From Oscarella lobularis (lineage: Eukaryota; Porifera; Homoscleromorpha; Homosclerophorida; Oscarellidae), in NCBI RefSeq assembly GCF_947507565.1, contig NC_089185.1:2418001-2482000 (forward strand): 64,000 nucleotides of DNA. The letters are read 5' to 3'. A program made the translations under genes and the position numbers. Positions 47,377 to 57,501 of this stretch are shown here, one piece after another. Position 1 is the stretch's first letter; each line of letters starts with the position of its first letter. Under the pieces are notes generated by a model. That model had not been told where the DNA came from, searched no databases, and worked only from the letters and a program-made list of their open reading frames with translations.

Positions 47377-49038
47377 CTAAACAAAGTCCAGCATTAGCTT
47401 TCTCTCCATAACTGCGCACTCAAAGGCGTGAAACTTCAAGTCGCAGTCCCTAAGGTCCCACTTGTTCGCTCGTTCGTCATAAACAGCAATTTGGCCGGCA
47501 CTGAATGCATACATCCTCTTGCTCTCAGGATCAGAGGCGAGTCCATAGCATGATGAAAATGGAAAGAACCTTTCTACATAAGAGAACCGCTCATCGTGGC
47601 TGTCGAAAATTGTAGCTGAACCATTAATATCACCATTGTTAATGTATAATCGGTCTACCATGGCGACTTGACTGTCGTAATCTGATACAGGATGTGTTGG
47701 ACAAGACTTGAAATTACACCAACGATTTTCCAATGGATCATATTTCGCGTACCCCAATTGGTGATCAGGACCATCAGCAATAGCAAAAATTTTATCAGCC
47801 AGCGAGGGTAAACAATAGTGACGTACAGGAGCGTTCTCAGGAGAGGAAACGGGTATCCACGTTTTATTCTCTGAATCAAGCATTTCGCAGATACTCCTCC
47901 TGCTGATGCTCATACCGTAAATGTGATTATCACAACAAACGATCTCGCTATCGATTCTACCACAAGACATAGCTTGTACGTCACCTACCCATTGTCGTTG
48001 TTTGGCATCATATCGTTGAACAATGTCGCTATAGGTGCGATAACGTCGGCCAATTTCAGTACGACCGCCAAGAGCGTAAATCACGTCGTTTGAAGTCGCA
48101 ATCTTATGACGATACGTTCCCAATGCCAGGGAAGGAAATTCAGTCCACTCGTCGCTGTTGGAATCATATACTCTAGCTTCACTGCTCACAACATCATCAT
48201 CATCATCATCATCATTGCACCTCACTGACGTGCATGCTTTAGGCTGCAGCCCACCGGCCACAAGCAGGACGCCGTCGCGTCCGACTCGACGTTGACAGGA
48301 CTCGTCTGATGAGTGATAGTGGGAGATTAAATCGAGATCTGATAGAACGGCACTCGATTTTTCAAAATCAAGTAATGAAAAGCGAACGAATTGTGAAAGT
48401 GCTTTGACTTGGGCTCGACGAGACTCTTCATCGTGTTTGATCCACTTTTGGAAAATCGTCAGAACTTCGTCTTCTGACTTTGTGCCCAAGTCATCATGAG
48501 ACAGAATCCTGCTGAGATGGTCTGCCGAAAGGAGTAGAAAATCCTCTCTCTCCGACAAGACCGAAATGTTCACGGCGGCAAAGCGATCCGCAATTCGAAG
48601 TAAATCCGAATCGCCATAATGATCAGCGATAATTCCCATGCTGACGCAAGTGGACTCGTACACGTGGCCTTTGAGCCTGTCACTGCACGCTTGAAATAGT
48701 CCGTCGAACTGAACGTAGTTGGCCGCTTCGTAGAGAGAAAGAAGAAAAGCAGAGGGGCATTCTGTTTTTCCTGTGTAGGCGCACTCAATCAACATCTTGG
48801 TCACAGCTCCGTCTACGTTGCTGAGAGTGACGTCACCTTCATGACTCTCTACGAACTTTCCCCTAAACATGACGCGAAAAAATTGACTGGCGGAAGCGAG
48901 TATGAGTCGGTGAGCTGGAAATCGTTGACCGTCCTTGCTGATGACGGCGACGTCGCACAGATAGCCCGATTCTCGAAACGAGTCAAACAGCGCCGTTGAA
49001 AAAGAGACGTTGGTCTCCAAAGAAATCGTTTCGTTCAT
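47377..49038 (-). CDS. BTB-BACK-Kelch protein, intronless, with poly-Asp linker
   Basis: 553 aa, one exon. BTB about residues 20-125 (YLCDVAVISKDGQRFPAHR), BACK about 130-235 (CVSMGIIADHYGDSDLL, KWIKHDEESRR), Kelch from about 250 (DGVLLVAGGLQP, VIYALGGRTE) to the end (ERKLMLDFV). Seven consecutive Asp residues (about 281-287), coded by a GAT/ATC-type microsatellite, lie between BACK and the second blade; the paralogs lack them. By family it is a putative Cullin-3 substrate adaptor. It is closely related to the gene at 52240-53898 through the Kelch part. No frameshift or internal stop, so it is probably functional. Confidence 0.9.
   Translation of the reverse strand: MNETISLETNVSFSTALFDSFRESGYLCDVAVISKDGQRFPAHRLILASASQFFRVMFRGKFVESHEGDVTLSNVDGAVTKMLIECAYTGKTECPSAFLLSLYEAANYVQFDGLFQACSDRLKGHVYESTCVSMGIIADHYGDSDLLRIADRFAAVNISVLSEREDFLLLSADHLSRILSHDDLGTKSEDEVLTIFQKWIKHDEESRRAQVKALSQFVRFSLLDFEKSSAVLSDLDLISHYHSSDESCQRRVGRDGVLLVAGGLQPKACTSVRCNDDDDDDDVVSSEARVYDSNSDEWTEFPSLALGTYRHKIATSNDVIYALGGRTEIGRRYRTYSDIVQRYDAKQRQWVGDVQAMSCGRIDSEIVCCDNHIYGMSISRRSICEMLDSENKTWIPVSSPENAPVRHYCLPSLADKIFAIADGPDHQLGYAKYDPLENRWCNFKSCPTHPVSDYDSQVAMVDRLYINNGDINGSATIFDSHDERFSYVERFFPFSSCYGLASDPESKRMYAFSAGQIAVYDERANKWDLRDCDLKFHAFECAVMERKLMLDFV
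48189..48217. repeat. (CAT)n microsatellite inside a BTB-Kelch gene
   Basis: A run of CAT/ATC triplets read on the minus strand as poly-Asp. Confidence 0.8.
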
Positions 49039-49849
49039 GGTTCACGACACTCAGACTCTGGGTTCGAAGGTTCGAACTTGTTCGATCAAGCTCTTTGAGA
49101 GGTCCCGGATAGCGACAAAAAACGCGTTCGTTTTTGGCGCCTTCGGCCTCGGATAAGGGAACGACATCGATGCGTTGTACTTGGTGTTGCTAAAAGGGCA
49201 CTTTATCGTTAGACTCGCGCTTCTCTCGACGAAGAAGGTGAGCAAACGACTTCCACCTCTCCCTTGTTGCAGCTAGTCGACACTGGACGTTATCTATTTG
49301 ATCGTCCAAATCGTCGTCGTCGTCGTCGTCGTCCAAATCGTCAGGGGTTCTGGTTGAGCTCAGAGCAACTCGATTTCAGCAAACTCTGGCATCTTTTGCT
49401 TGATTCCTAATTGATGCACTAGCTCACTGACGCGTCTTTGTGATATGTAAGGTCCTGTAGATTGACATGGGCAGGTCACTCCTCTAGCTCGATCCCTCTC
49501 ATGCTTACACTGACGAACATTGTCGGGCTTTACTAATTGGAGATCAAACCCGTCTTAATTGTTCGTGCACGTGACTTAATTCTGTAGCTGTCATACCTGT
49601 AGGTGAGTCTAGGCTTTCTCTAAGTCCCAGCTTTCAGCCTGCCAGTCGACCCACAGTTTTTTAAAGAAATCGTAGTGAAGAAAGAACTCTGGAGCGTCTG
49701 CCGCTGACGGCGAGATCATCGTTTACGATTGTCAAAAATTGAAGTTCACAATCATAGAACGTCTGGATTTATTTAATCTATATTAGAACAGGGAAGCAAA
49801 CACGTACGTACAGCGACAAAAGGACAGAAGAACACTCTTGAGAAGTTCA
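49039..49849. other. upstream flank of the BTB-Kelch gene
   Basis: It contains a (CGT)n microsatellite at about 49311-49333. The remainder shows no supported feature. Confidence 0.5.
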
Positions 49850-51391
49850 CTAAACGAAATTCAACATTAGCTTTCTCTCCACAAGTACAAAATCAAAGGA
49901 TCGAAACCCCAAGTTGTAGTCTCTAATGTCCCACTTGTTCATTCGTTCATCACAGACGCCAATTTTGTCGTCAGTGAGCGCAAACATCTTGCTTTCACGA
50001 TCATAGGCGAATTCATTGCACGACGAAAATGGAAAGAATTCGTCCACAACAGAGAAACGCTCATCGCGACTGTCGAAAATAACAGCAGCACGAGTATTAT
50101 CACAGCAAATACATAATCGGTCTCCCATTGTGACGTATTCAGAAGCCGGATCTAACGATGAAGGACATGGACAAGACTTGAATTTGCTCCAACGATCTTC
50201 CAACCGATCATACTTGGTGTATCCGAGTTGATCTTGAGAGTTGTAGCCAAAAGCAAAAATTTTATTACCCAGAGAAGATATAATAGCGTCTCCTGAAAGA
50301 GCGTTCTCAGGAGAGGAAACGGGTATCCACACTTTCTTCTCTGAATCTAGAACTTCGCAGTTCATCTTGTCAACGTCAAAGATTATGCTCATACCGTAAA
50401 TGCAATCGTCACAACAAACTATATTTCTCTACCTATTCTTGTACAACTCATACGTTGTACGTCAACGTCATTTAGCCATTGTCGTCGTTCTGCATCATAT
50501 CGCTGAACCTTGTCAGTGGAAGAGTAGTAGTTTGCGTCATTGTAGGTGTAACCGCCGAGTGCGTAAAGCACGTCGCTTGAAGTAGCGATCTTACGACATT
50601 CCACACCAAATTGAAGGGAAGGAAATGGAGTCCATTTGTCACAGTTGGGCTCATATACTCTAGCTTCACGGCACAGAATTCGAGATTCACCTGCCTCCAA
50701 CCCGCCAGTTACAAGCAGGACGCCGTCGAGTCCGAATCGTCGTCGACAAGACTCATCTGACGAGTGATATATAGTGCGAGATCAAATCGAGATCTGAAAG
50801 AGTGGCACTTGATTCTTCAAAATCAAGTAATGGAAAGCGAACAAATTTCGAAAGCGTTTCGACTTGGGCTCGACGAGACTCTTCATCGTGTTTAACCCAC
50901 TTTTGAAAAATCGTCAGAACTTCGTCTTCTGACTTTACCCTAATTCATCATGAGACAGAATCCTGCTCAGACGCTCTGCCGAAAGGAGTAGAAAATCCTC
51001 GCTTTCCGCCAAGACCGAAATCATCACGGCGGCAACGCGGTCCGCAAATCGAAGTAAATCAGAATCACCGCATCGATCAGCAATAATTCCCATGTTGACG
51101 CAATTGGACTCGATCGTCCACGTGGCGTTTGAGCCAGTCACTGCACATTTGAAATAGTCCGTCCAACTGAACGTAGTTGGCCGCTTCGTAGAGAGAGAGA
51201 GAAGAGAAGAAGAGGAGCATTCCGTTTTTCCTGTGCAGGCGTACTCAATCAACATCTTGGTCACAGCTCCGTCGACGTTGCTGAGAGTGACGACAGCTTC
51301 ATGACTCTCTACGAACTTTCCCTTAAACATGACGCGAAAAAATGGACTGGCGGAAGCGAGTATTATTCGGTGAGCTGGAAATCGTTGACCG
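49850..51391 (-). pseudogene. BTB-Kelch pseudogene, 5'-truncated with several frameshifts
   Basis: Relative to the intact paralog at 58970-60613 it has a 2-bp insertion near 50421, a 4-bp ATAT insertion near 50767, a 1-bp loss near 50938 that creates a stop after HDELG, and a shift between LLSL and SNCVNM caused by an extra GA in a GAGA run and compensated by extra bases near 51113. The homology stops abruptly at 51391 inside the BTB domain, where unrelated sequence begins, so the start codon and first 40 or so residues are missing. The Kelch part is closest to 58970-60613 and the BTB part is nearly identical to 52240-53898. Confidence 0.9.
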
Positions 51392-51424
51392 TTTCACTTT
51401 CAGGTTAGGTTAGTAGAACGCCAA

Positions 51425-52188
51425 TTCACCGCTGAAAGGAACTCGTCTGACGAGTGATAGTGAGACACAAAATCAAGATCCGAAAGAATGTCACTTGATT
51501 TTTGGAAATCAATAAGTGGAAAACGAACAAATTTTGAAAGCATCTGGACAAGATTTCAACGAGACTCTTCGTCGTGCTTGATCCACTTTTGCAAAATGAT
51601 CAAAACTGTTGTCTTCCGCCCATTTCGTCCTGAGAGAGAATCCTACTCCGCCGAAATGGAGACAAGCTCTTCATCCTTTGCCAAAAGCAGAATGTTCCTC
51701 GCTGCAATGAAATCAGCAACTCGAAGTAAATCCAAATCGTCGTATCGATCAGCGACGATCGACATGCTTAGGCAATTGGACGATCGAGTCCACGTGGCTG
51801 CTGAGCCAGGAACAGCACGGCCGAAAGAGCTGGTGAAAATGAACGTAGTGGACTGCTTTGTAAAGGGATAGAACGTTTTCAACAGCTGCAGGGCATTCTG
51901 TACCTGTTTCGATCTCCTGTACGTATAGGCGTACTCGATTAACATCTTCATTACGGCTCCTTCGATGTTTCGAATAGCGACGTCGTTTTTTTTGCTCTCT
52001 AGAAACATTCCGCGAAACATGGAAGTGAAAAACTCACTGGCAGAAGCGAGAATTGTTCTGTGAGCTGGAAATCGATGGCCGTCTTCGGTGATGATAAAAA
52101 CGTCGCACAGATAATTTGACTCTCGATAAGAGTCAGTTGACGAATTTTCGTGCGTCGTGAAGGCAATCGTTTCTTCTCCGTGCGGCAA
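51425..52188 (-). pseudogene. BTB-BACK pseudogene lacking Kelch repeats
   Basis: It has a start and an N-terminal BTB (YLCDVFIITEDGHRFPAHR, FRGMFLESKKNDVAIRN), then a frame change after IEYAYT that returns to frame at SNCLSMSIVADRYDD, a stop after about 180 aa, a further stop in the BACK region (HDEESR then TGA) and an abrupt end near 51425 at the position where the first Kelch blade should begin. It is closer by eye to the gene at 14966-16690 than to its neighbours. Confidence 0.85.
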
Positions 52189-52239
52189 ACATATACAGCA
52201 ACAAAAGGACAGACAGTTGAGAACAAGAACACTAGAAGT

Positions 52240-53898
52240 TCACAAAACAAAGTCCAGCATTAGCTTTCTCTCCACAACTGCGCAATCAAAGGTGTAACAC
52301 TTCAAGTCGTAGTCTCTAAAGTCCCACTTGTTCGCTCGTTCGTCATAAACAGCAATTTGGTCTTTAGTGAACGCATACATCCTCTTGCTCTCAAGATCAG
52401 AGGCGAGTCCATAGCATGACGAAAATGGAAAAAACCCTTCTACGTGAGAGAACCGCTCATCGTGGCTGTCAAAAATTGTAGCTGAACCATTATCATGTAA
52501 TATATACATTCGGTCTCCCATGGTGGCGTGATAGCGATCTGGTGAATGATATTGATATGGAGCACAAGACTTGAAATTGCACCAACGATTTTCCAATGGA
52601 TCATATTTGTCATACCCCAATTGGTAATCACAATTTTTGCCAATAGCAAAAATTGTATCAGCCAGCGAGGATAATATATAGTAACTTAAAAGAGCGGTTC
52701 CAGGAGAGGAAACGGGTATCCACGTTTTCTTCTCTGAATCAAGCATTTCGCAGATACTCTTGAACCCATCTTCATCTTTGATGCTCATACCGTAAATGTG
52801 ATCATCACAACAAACGATCTGGTAACCAATTCTACCACAAGACATAGCTTGTACGTCATCTACCCATTGTCGTTGTTTGGCATCATATCGCTGAACAATG
52901 TCACTACTACGGGTGACACGCCATCGGCAAACTTCAGTACGACCGCCAAGAGCGTAAAGCACGTCGTTTGAAGTCGCGATCTTATGATCATACGTTCCCA
53001 ATGCCAGGGAAGGAAATGCAGTCCACTCGTCGCTGTTGGGATCATATACTCTAGCTTCACTGCTCACATCATAATCTCTGCTCGTTGACCTGCATGCTGT
53101 GGGTTGCAGCCCACCAGCCACAAGCAGGACGCCGTTGCTTCCGACTCGACGTTGACAGGACTCGCCTGATGAGTGATAGTGGGAGATTAAATCGAGATCC
53201 GAAAGAACGGCACTCGATTTTTCAAAATCCAATAATGGAAAGCGAACGAATTTCGAAAGTGCTTTGACTTGGGCTCGACGAGACTCTTCATCGTGTTTGA
53301 TCCACTTTTGGAAAATCGCCAGAACTTCGTCTTCTGACTTTGTGCCCAACTCATCATGAGACAGAATCCGGCTCAGATGCTCTGCCGAAAGGAATAGAAA
53401 ATCCTCGCTCTCCGCCAAGACCGAAATAATCACGGCGGCAGCGCGATCCGCATATCGAAGTAAATCCAAATCGCCGTATCGATCGGCAATAATTCCCATG
53501 CTGACGCAATTGGACTCGTCCACGTGGCGTTTGAGCCAGTCACTGCACACTTGAAATAATCCGTCGAACTGAACGTAGTTGCCCGCTTCGTAGAGAGAGA
53601 GAAGAGAAGAAGAGGAGCATTCCGTTTTTCCTGTGTAGGCGTACTCCATCAACATCTTGGTCACAGCTCCGTCGACGTTGCTAAGAGTGACGACAGCTTC
53701 ATGACTCTCTACGAACTTTCCCTTAAACATGACGCGAAAAAATGGACTGGCGGAAGCGAGTATTATTCGGTGAGCTGGAAATCGTTGTCCGTCCTTGCTG
53801 ATGATGGTGACGTCGCACAGATAATCCGACTCTCGAAATGAGCCAAACAGTGCCGTTGAGAAATAGCCCTTCGTCTCCAAAGAAATCGCTTCGTTCAT
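52240..53898 (-). CDS. BTB-BACK-Kelch protein, intronless
   Basis: 552 aa, one exon. BTB about residues 20-125 (YLCDVTIISKDGQRFPAHR), BACK about 130-235, Kelch about 250-552 (DGVLLVAGGLQP, VLYALGGRTE, SSCYGLASDLESKRMYAF). The C-terminus is one residue longer (DFVL) than in the sister genes. The first 75 or so residues and the 5' flank are nearly identical to 58970-60613, but the Kelch part is closer to 47377-49038, so the gene is a mosaic with respect to its neighbours. By family it is a putative Cullin-3 adaptor. Confidence 0.9.
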   Translation of the reverse strand: MNEAISLETKGYFSTALFGSFRESDYLCDVTIISKDGQRFPAHRIILASASPFFRVMFKGKFVESHEAVVTLSNVDGAVTKMLMEYAYTGKTECSSSSLLSLYEAGNYVQFDGLFQVCSDWLKRHVDESNCVSMGIIADRYGDLDLLRYADRAAAVIISVLAESEDFLFLSAEHLSRILSHDELGTKSEDEVLAIFQKWIKHDEESRRAQVKALSKFVRFPLLDFEKSSAVLSDLDLISHYHSSGESCQRRVGSNGVLLVAGGLQPTACRSTSRDYDVSSEARVYDPNSDEWTAFPSLALGTYDHKIATSNDVLYALGGRTEVCRWRVTRSSDIVQRYDAKQRQWVDDVQAMSCGRIGYQIVCCDDHIYGMSIKDEDGFKSICEMLDSEKKTWIPVSSPGTALLSYYILSSLADTIFAIGKNCDYQLGYDKYDPLENRWCNFKSCAPYQYHSPDRYHATMGDRMYILHDNGSATIFDSHDERFSHVEGFFPFSSCYGLASDLESKRMYAFTKDQIAVYDERANKWDFRDYDLKCYTFDCAVVERKLMLDFVL

Positions 53899-54515
53899 GA
53901 CACAGGATCGTGAGGAGTCCCGGATAACGAAGTTCTCTTTTTCTTTGGGCGATTTTCGGCGCTTCAGATCAGGGAATGAAGCCGTTTAGTCGGTGCTGAA
54001 CAGTCCCCTCATGTTGCACGGTAATGCTAACCCTAATCGTAAACCTGTAGACTCTTTCACCATCGATGCAGGTGATGTCCGAAGTCTCTGCTTGCTTTTG
54101 CCTATCCCCAGTCGCACGAGGAAAGTCGCACATTGCACCTTCGTCCCAATTCGGGCCGTAACGATCGCAAAAGGCGAAGGCAAGTAGGCGAAACGCAGCG
54201 CGAGCTTCCTCAAGAGCCTCGAAACAGCGCGTTCTATATCTATAGACTAGAATCACGTCGTGACAGGCTCGATCTGGTCAAAAGCGCACGTCGACAGAGT
54301 CCTGCTGCAGATAAACGTAATGCAAATTCAATTTCTGGCTAGCGTGTACGTTAGTTGCGTGCGTTTTATGATGATTATTTATTTATATTTATTTTTAGGC
54401 AAATGACAACAAATGACAGGAGACGCGGCACAGTGCCAACACAGACAAACACAAGGCGACGGTCGCAGCGACAAATTCTGCTTACAGGTGCAGTCAGTCT
54501 CGATCATTCTCACCA

Positions 54516-55406
54516 CTAAGTCTCCCTTTCGAGTCTCACTTCGATAAAGTCGATGATGTAGCGCTCACCTGTGTCTGCACGGTAAAGATCTAAGAAAATT
54601 CCCTTGGCTGGTTCCAAAACGCTAGCAAATTGTCTGGTGGCAATCAATTGCACGTCAGAAACGGTTTGTCCTATTCCAAACGCTCCACGCCGACCACCGA
54701 CTTTTATTTTCACTGTATGCAGTGGCGAGAACCTCGTCTTCTGCGGACTCTTGAAAACAGTGCACCTTCGACGAAATACTTGTTCGCTGCGTCCCTCACA
54801 CGCCCACATAACGTCCAGAGAATTCTTGTTTGATTCGTCAATAAGTAAATAACCTACAGCCGAGAAGCCGTCGGACACGGTTACGTAGAGATCCATGTCT
54901 GCCGCCACTGACACGGGACTGCGATGGGCGATAGTAGCCGTAACAATATATTGAGCAGAGTCATCAAGCACATTTGGCTCTGCTAGGGTTACTCTTGTTA
55001 ATCGATTGTGGGCTGTTTGGCCTGCGTTAATAGAAATTGACGCGGCGCCAAAGGAAGGAGTTTCGTAGAAGCGAACCCTTTCGCCGTATCTCTGGTCCTT
55101 GACGTCATTGGGAGTTATCAGCATATAAAATTTGTCGCTGCTGTTGGAGTTGGCAGAGTTTTCCTTTGGTGCTTGCTCTCCTTCTTTTTCCGGTATACCT
55201 TCTGGTGCACGCTCTCCTGGAGGACCGGGAGGGCCGGGAAGTCCGTCTCGTCCGTCTCGTCCGTCTCTCCCATCCCGGCCTGGCTGCGCGGCACAGCAGC
55301 ATGTGTTGTTTTGTTTTTCATTGCCAGATACTACCACGGCTTGAGAGAGAAGTAGCAGTACGGCTGCAATTGCCAAGAACATTGTGTGGACAAGGAGGCG
55401 CTTCAT
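54516..55406 (-). CDS. short-collagen secreted protein with unknown C-terminal domain, copy A
   Basis: 296 aa, one exon. Signal peptide (FLAIAAVLLLLSQAVVVSG), a CCC motif (NTCCCAAQPG) before the collagen segment, about nine Gly-X-Y triplets ([19 protein letters not shown]), an acidic linker, then a conserved domain of about 200 aa (FYMLITPNDV, RVTLAEPNVLDDSAQYIVTA, MDLYVTVSDG, FGIGQTVSDVQL, YIIDFIEVRLE). The CCC next to the triplets could link a trimer (inference). The C-terminal domain is mostly beta by pattern; it does not show C1q or fibrillar COL-F landmarks, so I leave it unnamed. Secretion and trimerisation suggest a soluble recognition or matrix protein. Confidence 0.85.
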   Translation of the reverse strand: MKRLLVHTMFLAIAAVLLLLSQAVVVSGNEKQNNTCCCAAQPGRDGRDGRDGRDGLPGPPGPPGERAPEGIPEKEGEQAPKENSANSNSSDKFYMLITPNDVKDQRYGERVRFYETPSFGAASISINAGQTAHNRLTRVTLAEPNVLDDSAQYIVTATIAHRSPVSVAADMDLYVTVSDGFSAVGYLLIDESNKNSLDVMWACEGRSEQVFRRRCTVFKSPQKTRFSPLHTVKIKVGGRRGAFGIGQTVSDVQLIATRQFASVLEPAKGIFLDLYRADTGERYIIDFIEVRLERET

Positions 55407-56409
55407 TGAGTCCGGCTGTCAGAGTGATGATCCGTTTCGCATCAACGTTGACTTATGTACTCTGAGTAGTAACGGTCACATCACGCCTTTCAAAGAGCGG
55501 AATTTGAATAGAAACTTCCGGGAGACGCGATCAGTACGCGGGTACTTTGAACGACCACTTCCTGTTTTCCTCCTTCCGCTTCTTCCGTCGTTTTGGCGTT
55601 GGGCTGGGCACGGTCATGTCCCGCGTCAATATGCGGTGTAAAAACGGTTCCCAATCCCGTGTCGCCTAGTAGGTACTAGAATCAACATATAGGCCCGGAT
55701 TCCGTACTTCCTAGTGGATCAAACCGAACGTGAAACATATACTGTCGCAAAGCGCGAATCGATCGTCAGATCCTGGCCTGCGAAGGTCGTCCCGGCGATA
55801 TGACGCTCCAAGTAATTAGTTGACAGGTAACTTTGCTATTATTAGCTAATCGAATCGCTCGTACATGCCAAACAGTAGGCCACGGGACGCCAACTGGTCG
55901 AAGGCGTGAGACCTTCACGCGCAGAGCTCGAAACTCTCATTCGTGCACACGACCCCGAGTCCCCGACGACGACGGCGCGCGTTCGGACTCATTCCGCCGG
56001 ACAGATATCGTGGCGAGACGACGCAGCCACGATTGCGCGACGCAGTAAGCCGACCAATCGTCGTCGCTTTTCGCCGATCGAACGATGTTTTAGGCTTCGA
56101 TCGAAAAATCGAACGCGCGGGGCGCGATATATAGCACGCGCGCACGCAGCGAAACGGTAGCTACAAAGGTGCAACGCGCTTAATTCTTTCGCCGCCGCCG
56201 TTTGCAATTCTCACGATCGATCTTCAGCTCGTCCGCGCGTACGCCGCAAACTCGATCGCGCCATCGACGTATACCGACGCGGAGAACGAACGATCGAACG
56301 AACAAAGAGCTCATTGGAGCGATCGAAGACGACGTTGCAGGTTCGCCGGGGTTGTAGCTCCGATTTTCGAGGATTCGCTCGATGTTTTTTTTGGCATGTG
56401 TGTGAGCAC

Positions 56410-57057
56410 GAGTGTGGGTGCGTATGAAAACCCGTAGGCCGCATCCCGCCCACGCATCACGATAGATAGGGCTAATCACTAAACAGTAATCGACCCCTGT
56501 GTATATAGTTTCTCCGTTCTCATTGTTTTTGTCTTCGTTCGTCTTGTTCGTCTTTCGCGAGCGGCTCTTTTAGCGAATTTTCTAGTTAGAGGTTCGCCGC
56601 TCGCACGTGACGCACGTGCGTCACATAGGTTAGCAAACTTTGGCGCATTAGGAAGCTAAACGTAGACGAGATGTAGGAAGCCTTCCATTGGAGACAAGTC
56701 CATTAAGGGTCCTACATTTTCGCTAAAATCGTGCAACACTTTCCCGACCCGCTAACCGTCCCTATACCATCTATTTCATCAATATCATCAATTTCATCAT
56801 CAATTTCATCAATATCAACACAGTGTCATCTATATCATCAATTTCTTCAATATCTTAATTATAATCGTAGTAGGAGGGGAGGGATATGGGGCCCCGCGTG
56901 TGCATTTACCTTTGCACGTGCATCTAACAGTATTCTAAAATTTGTTTTAATAGTTTCTGCTTTTTGTAATTTGATCAATTTTTGTAGTCAAATGAAAAAA
57001 TCGTAGTAAAGTTAGTGTATGTGGTCCTTGGGGAAGCGGCCTGAAAAAAAGAAGACT
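56410..57057. repeat. internal repeat unit alpha
   Basis: It aligns with 57502-58130: a CGCATCCCGC..CATCACGATA core, GAGCGGCTCTTTTAGC, TTAGGGTCCTAC, CGTGCAACACTTT, then ATCATCAAT-type simple repeats and a GGCCTGAA..AAGAAG end. Unit beta appears in both segmental copies; alpha's left half is missing from copy 2. Confidence 0.7.
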
Positions 57058-57243
57058 TCTCTGGATGAAAGAGCCTATGAAACTGGCCCCGGAGTCTACT
57101 CAAATCTGCGGTACTACAACGACGGTTAACATAGCACATTTACTAAATAATATTCTGCAGAGAAGACCATTTGCCTCGATGGACTAAAAGTCTTTTTGAA
57201 GAATACCTTGGAAGCACTCGAGTGGCGACGTTTGCTAAAGTAG
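57019..57243 (+). other. possible small spliced gene or exon remnant
   Basis: ATG at 57019, donor-like GTTAAC after 57124, acceptor TTCTGCAG at 57160 and stop TAG at 57241-57243 give about 63 aa with protein-like composition (SLDERAYETGPGVYSNLRYY, ICLDGLKVFLKNTLEALEW). In the duplicate (about 63139-63360) one A is missing from the A-run, which breaks this frame. It is either a decayed gene fragment inside the repeat or chance. Confidence 0.25.
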
Positions 57244-57346
57244 AAGGCTGCCTTGACGTCAACGAGTTTCTTGAAGAAACAACTTGAAATCGTGTGTATA
57301 TCCTACATCTTATTGGTAATCTATTAATCGATTTCACTCTCTCTCA

Positions 57347-57386
57347 GTCAGAAGCAGAGCCCTATAATAGGGCTCTGGTCAGAAGC
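57347..57386. repeat. 22-bp palindromic insertion flanked by 9-bp direct repeats
   Basis: GTCAGAAGC occurs at 57347-57355 and 57378-57386. Between them lies AGAGCCCTATAATAGGGCTCTG, an almost perfect palindrome. The same structure is at about 63465-63504 in the duplicated copy. Confidence 0.75.
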
Positions 57387-57501
57387 CTCTTATGACGTCA
57401 GAATTTTCAAGTCAAGATCAAGCGCGTCACAGGCAAGCCGGGTTTTTATAGCCCCAAATTTTTAGTCTTACGCGAGCGTTTTTTCTGCTTGTTTGTATAC
57501 G

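Noticed and set aside
53969-54256. Minus-strand open frame of 95 codons, duplicated at 60689-60976
   Set aside because: No ATG start (it would begin with GTG), it lies in the leader region of the BTB genes, and the eight or so differences between copies are about half replacement, as expected without coding constraint.
54516-55406. Calling the collagen-like protein C1q/TNF or fibrillar collagen
   Set aside because: The C-terminal domain lacks the aromatic and Gly landmarks of C1q and the cysteine pattern of COL-F or NC1.
55830-56210. Arg-rich open frames on both strands (also 62500-62840)
   Set aside because: They are shadows of a GC-rich CGA/CGT-rich stretch, open in several frames at once.
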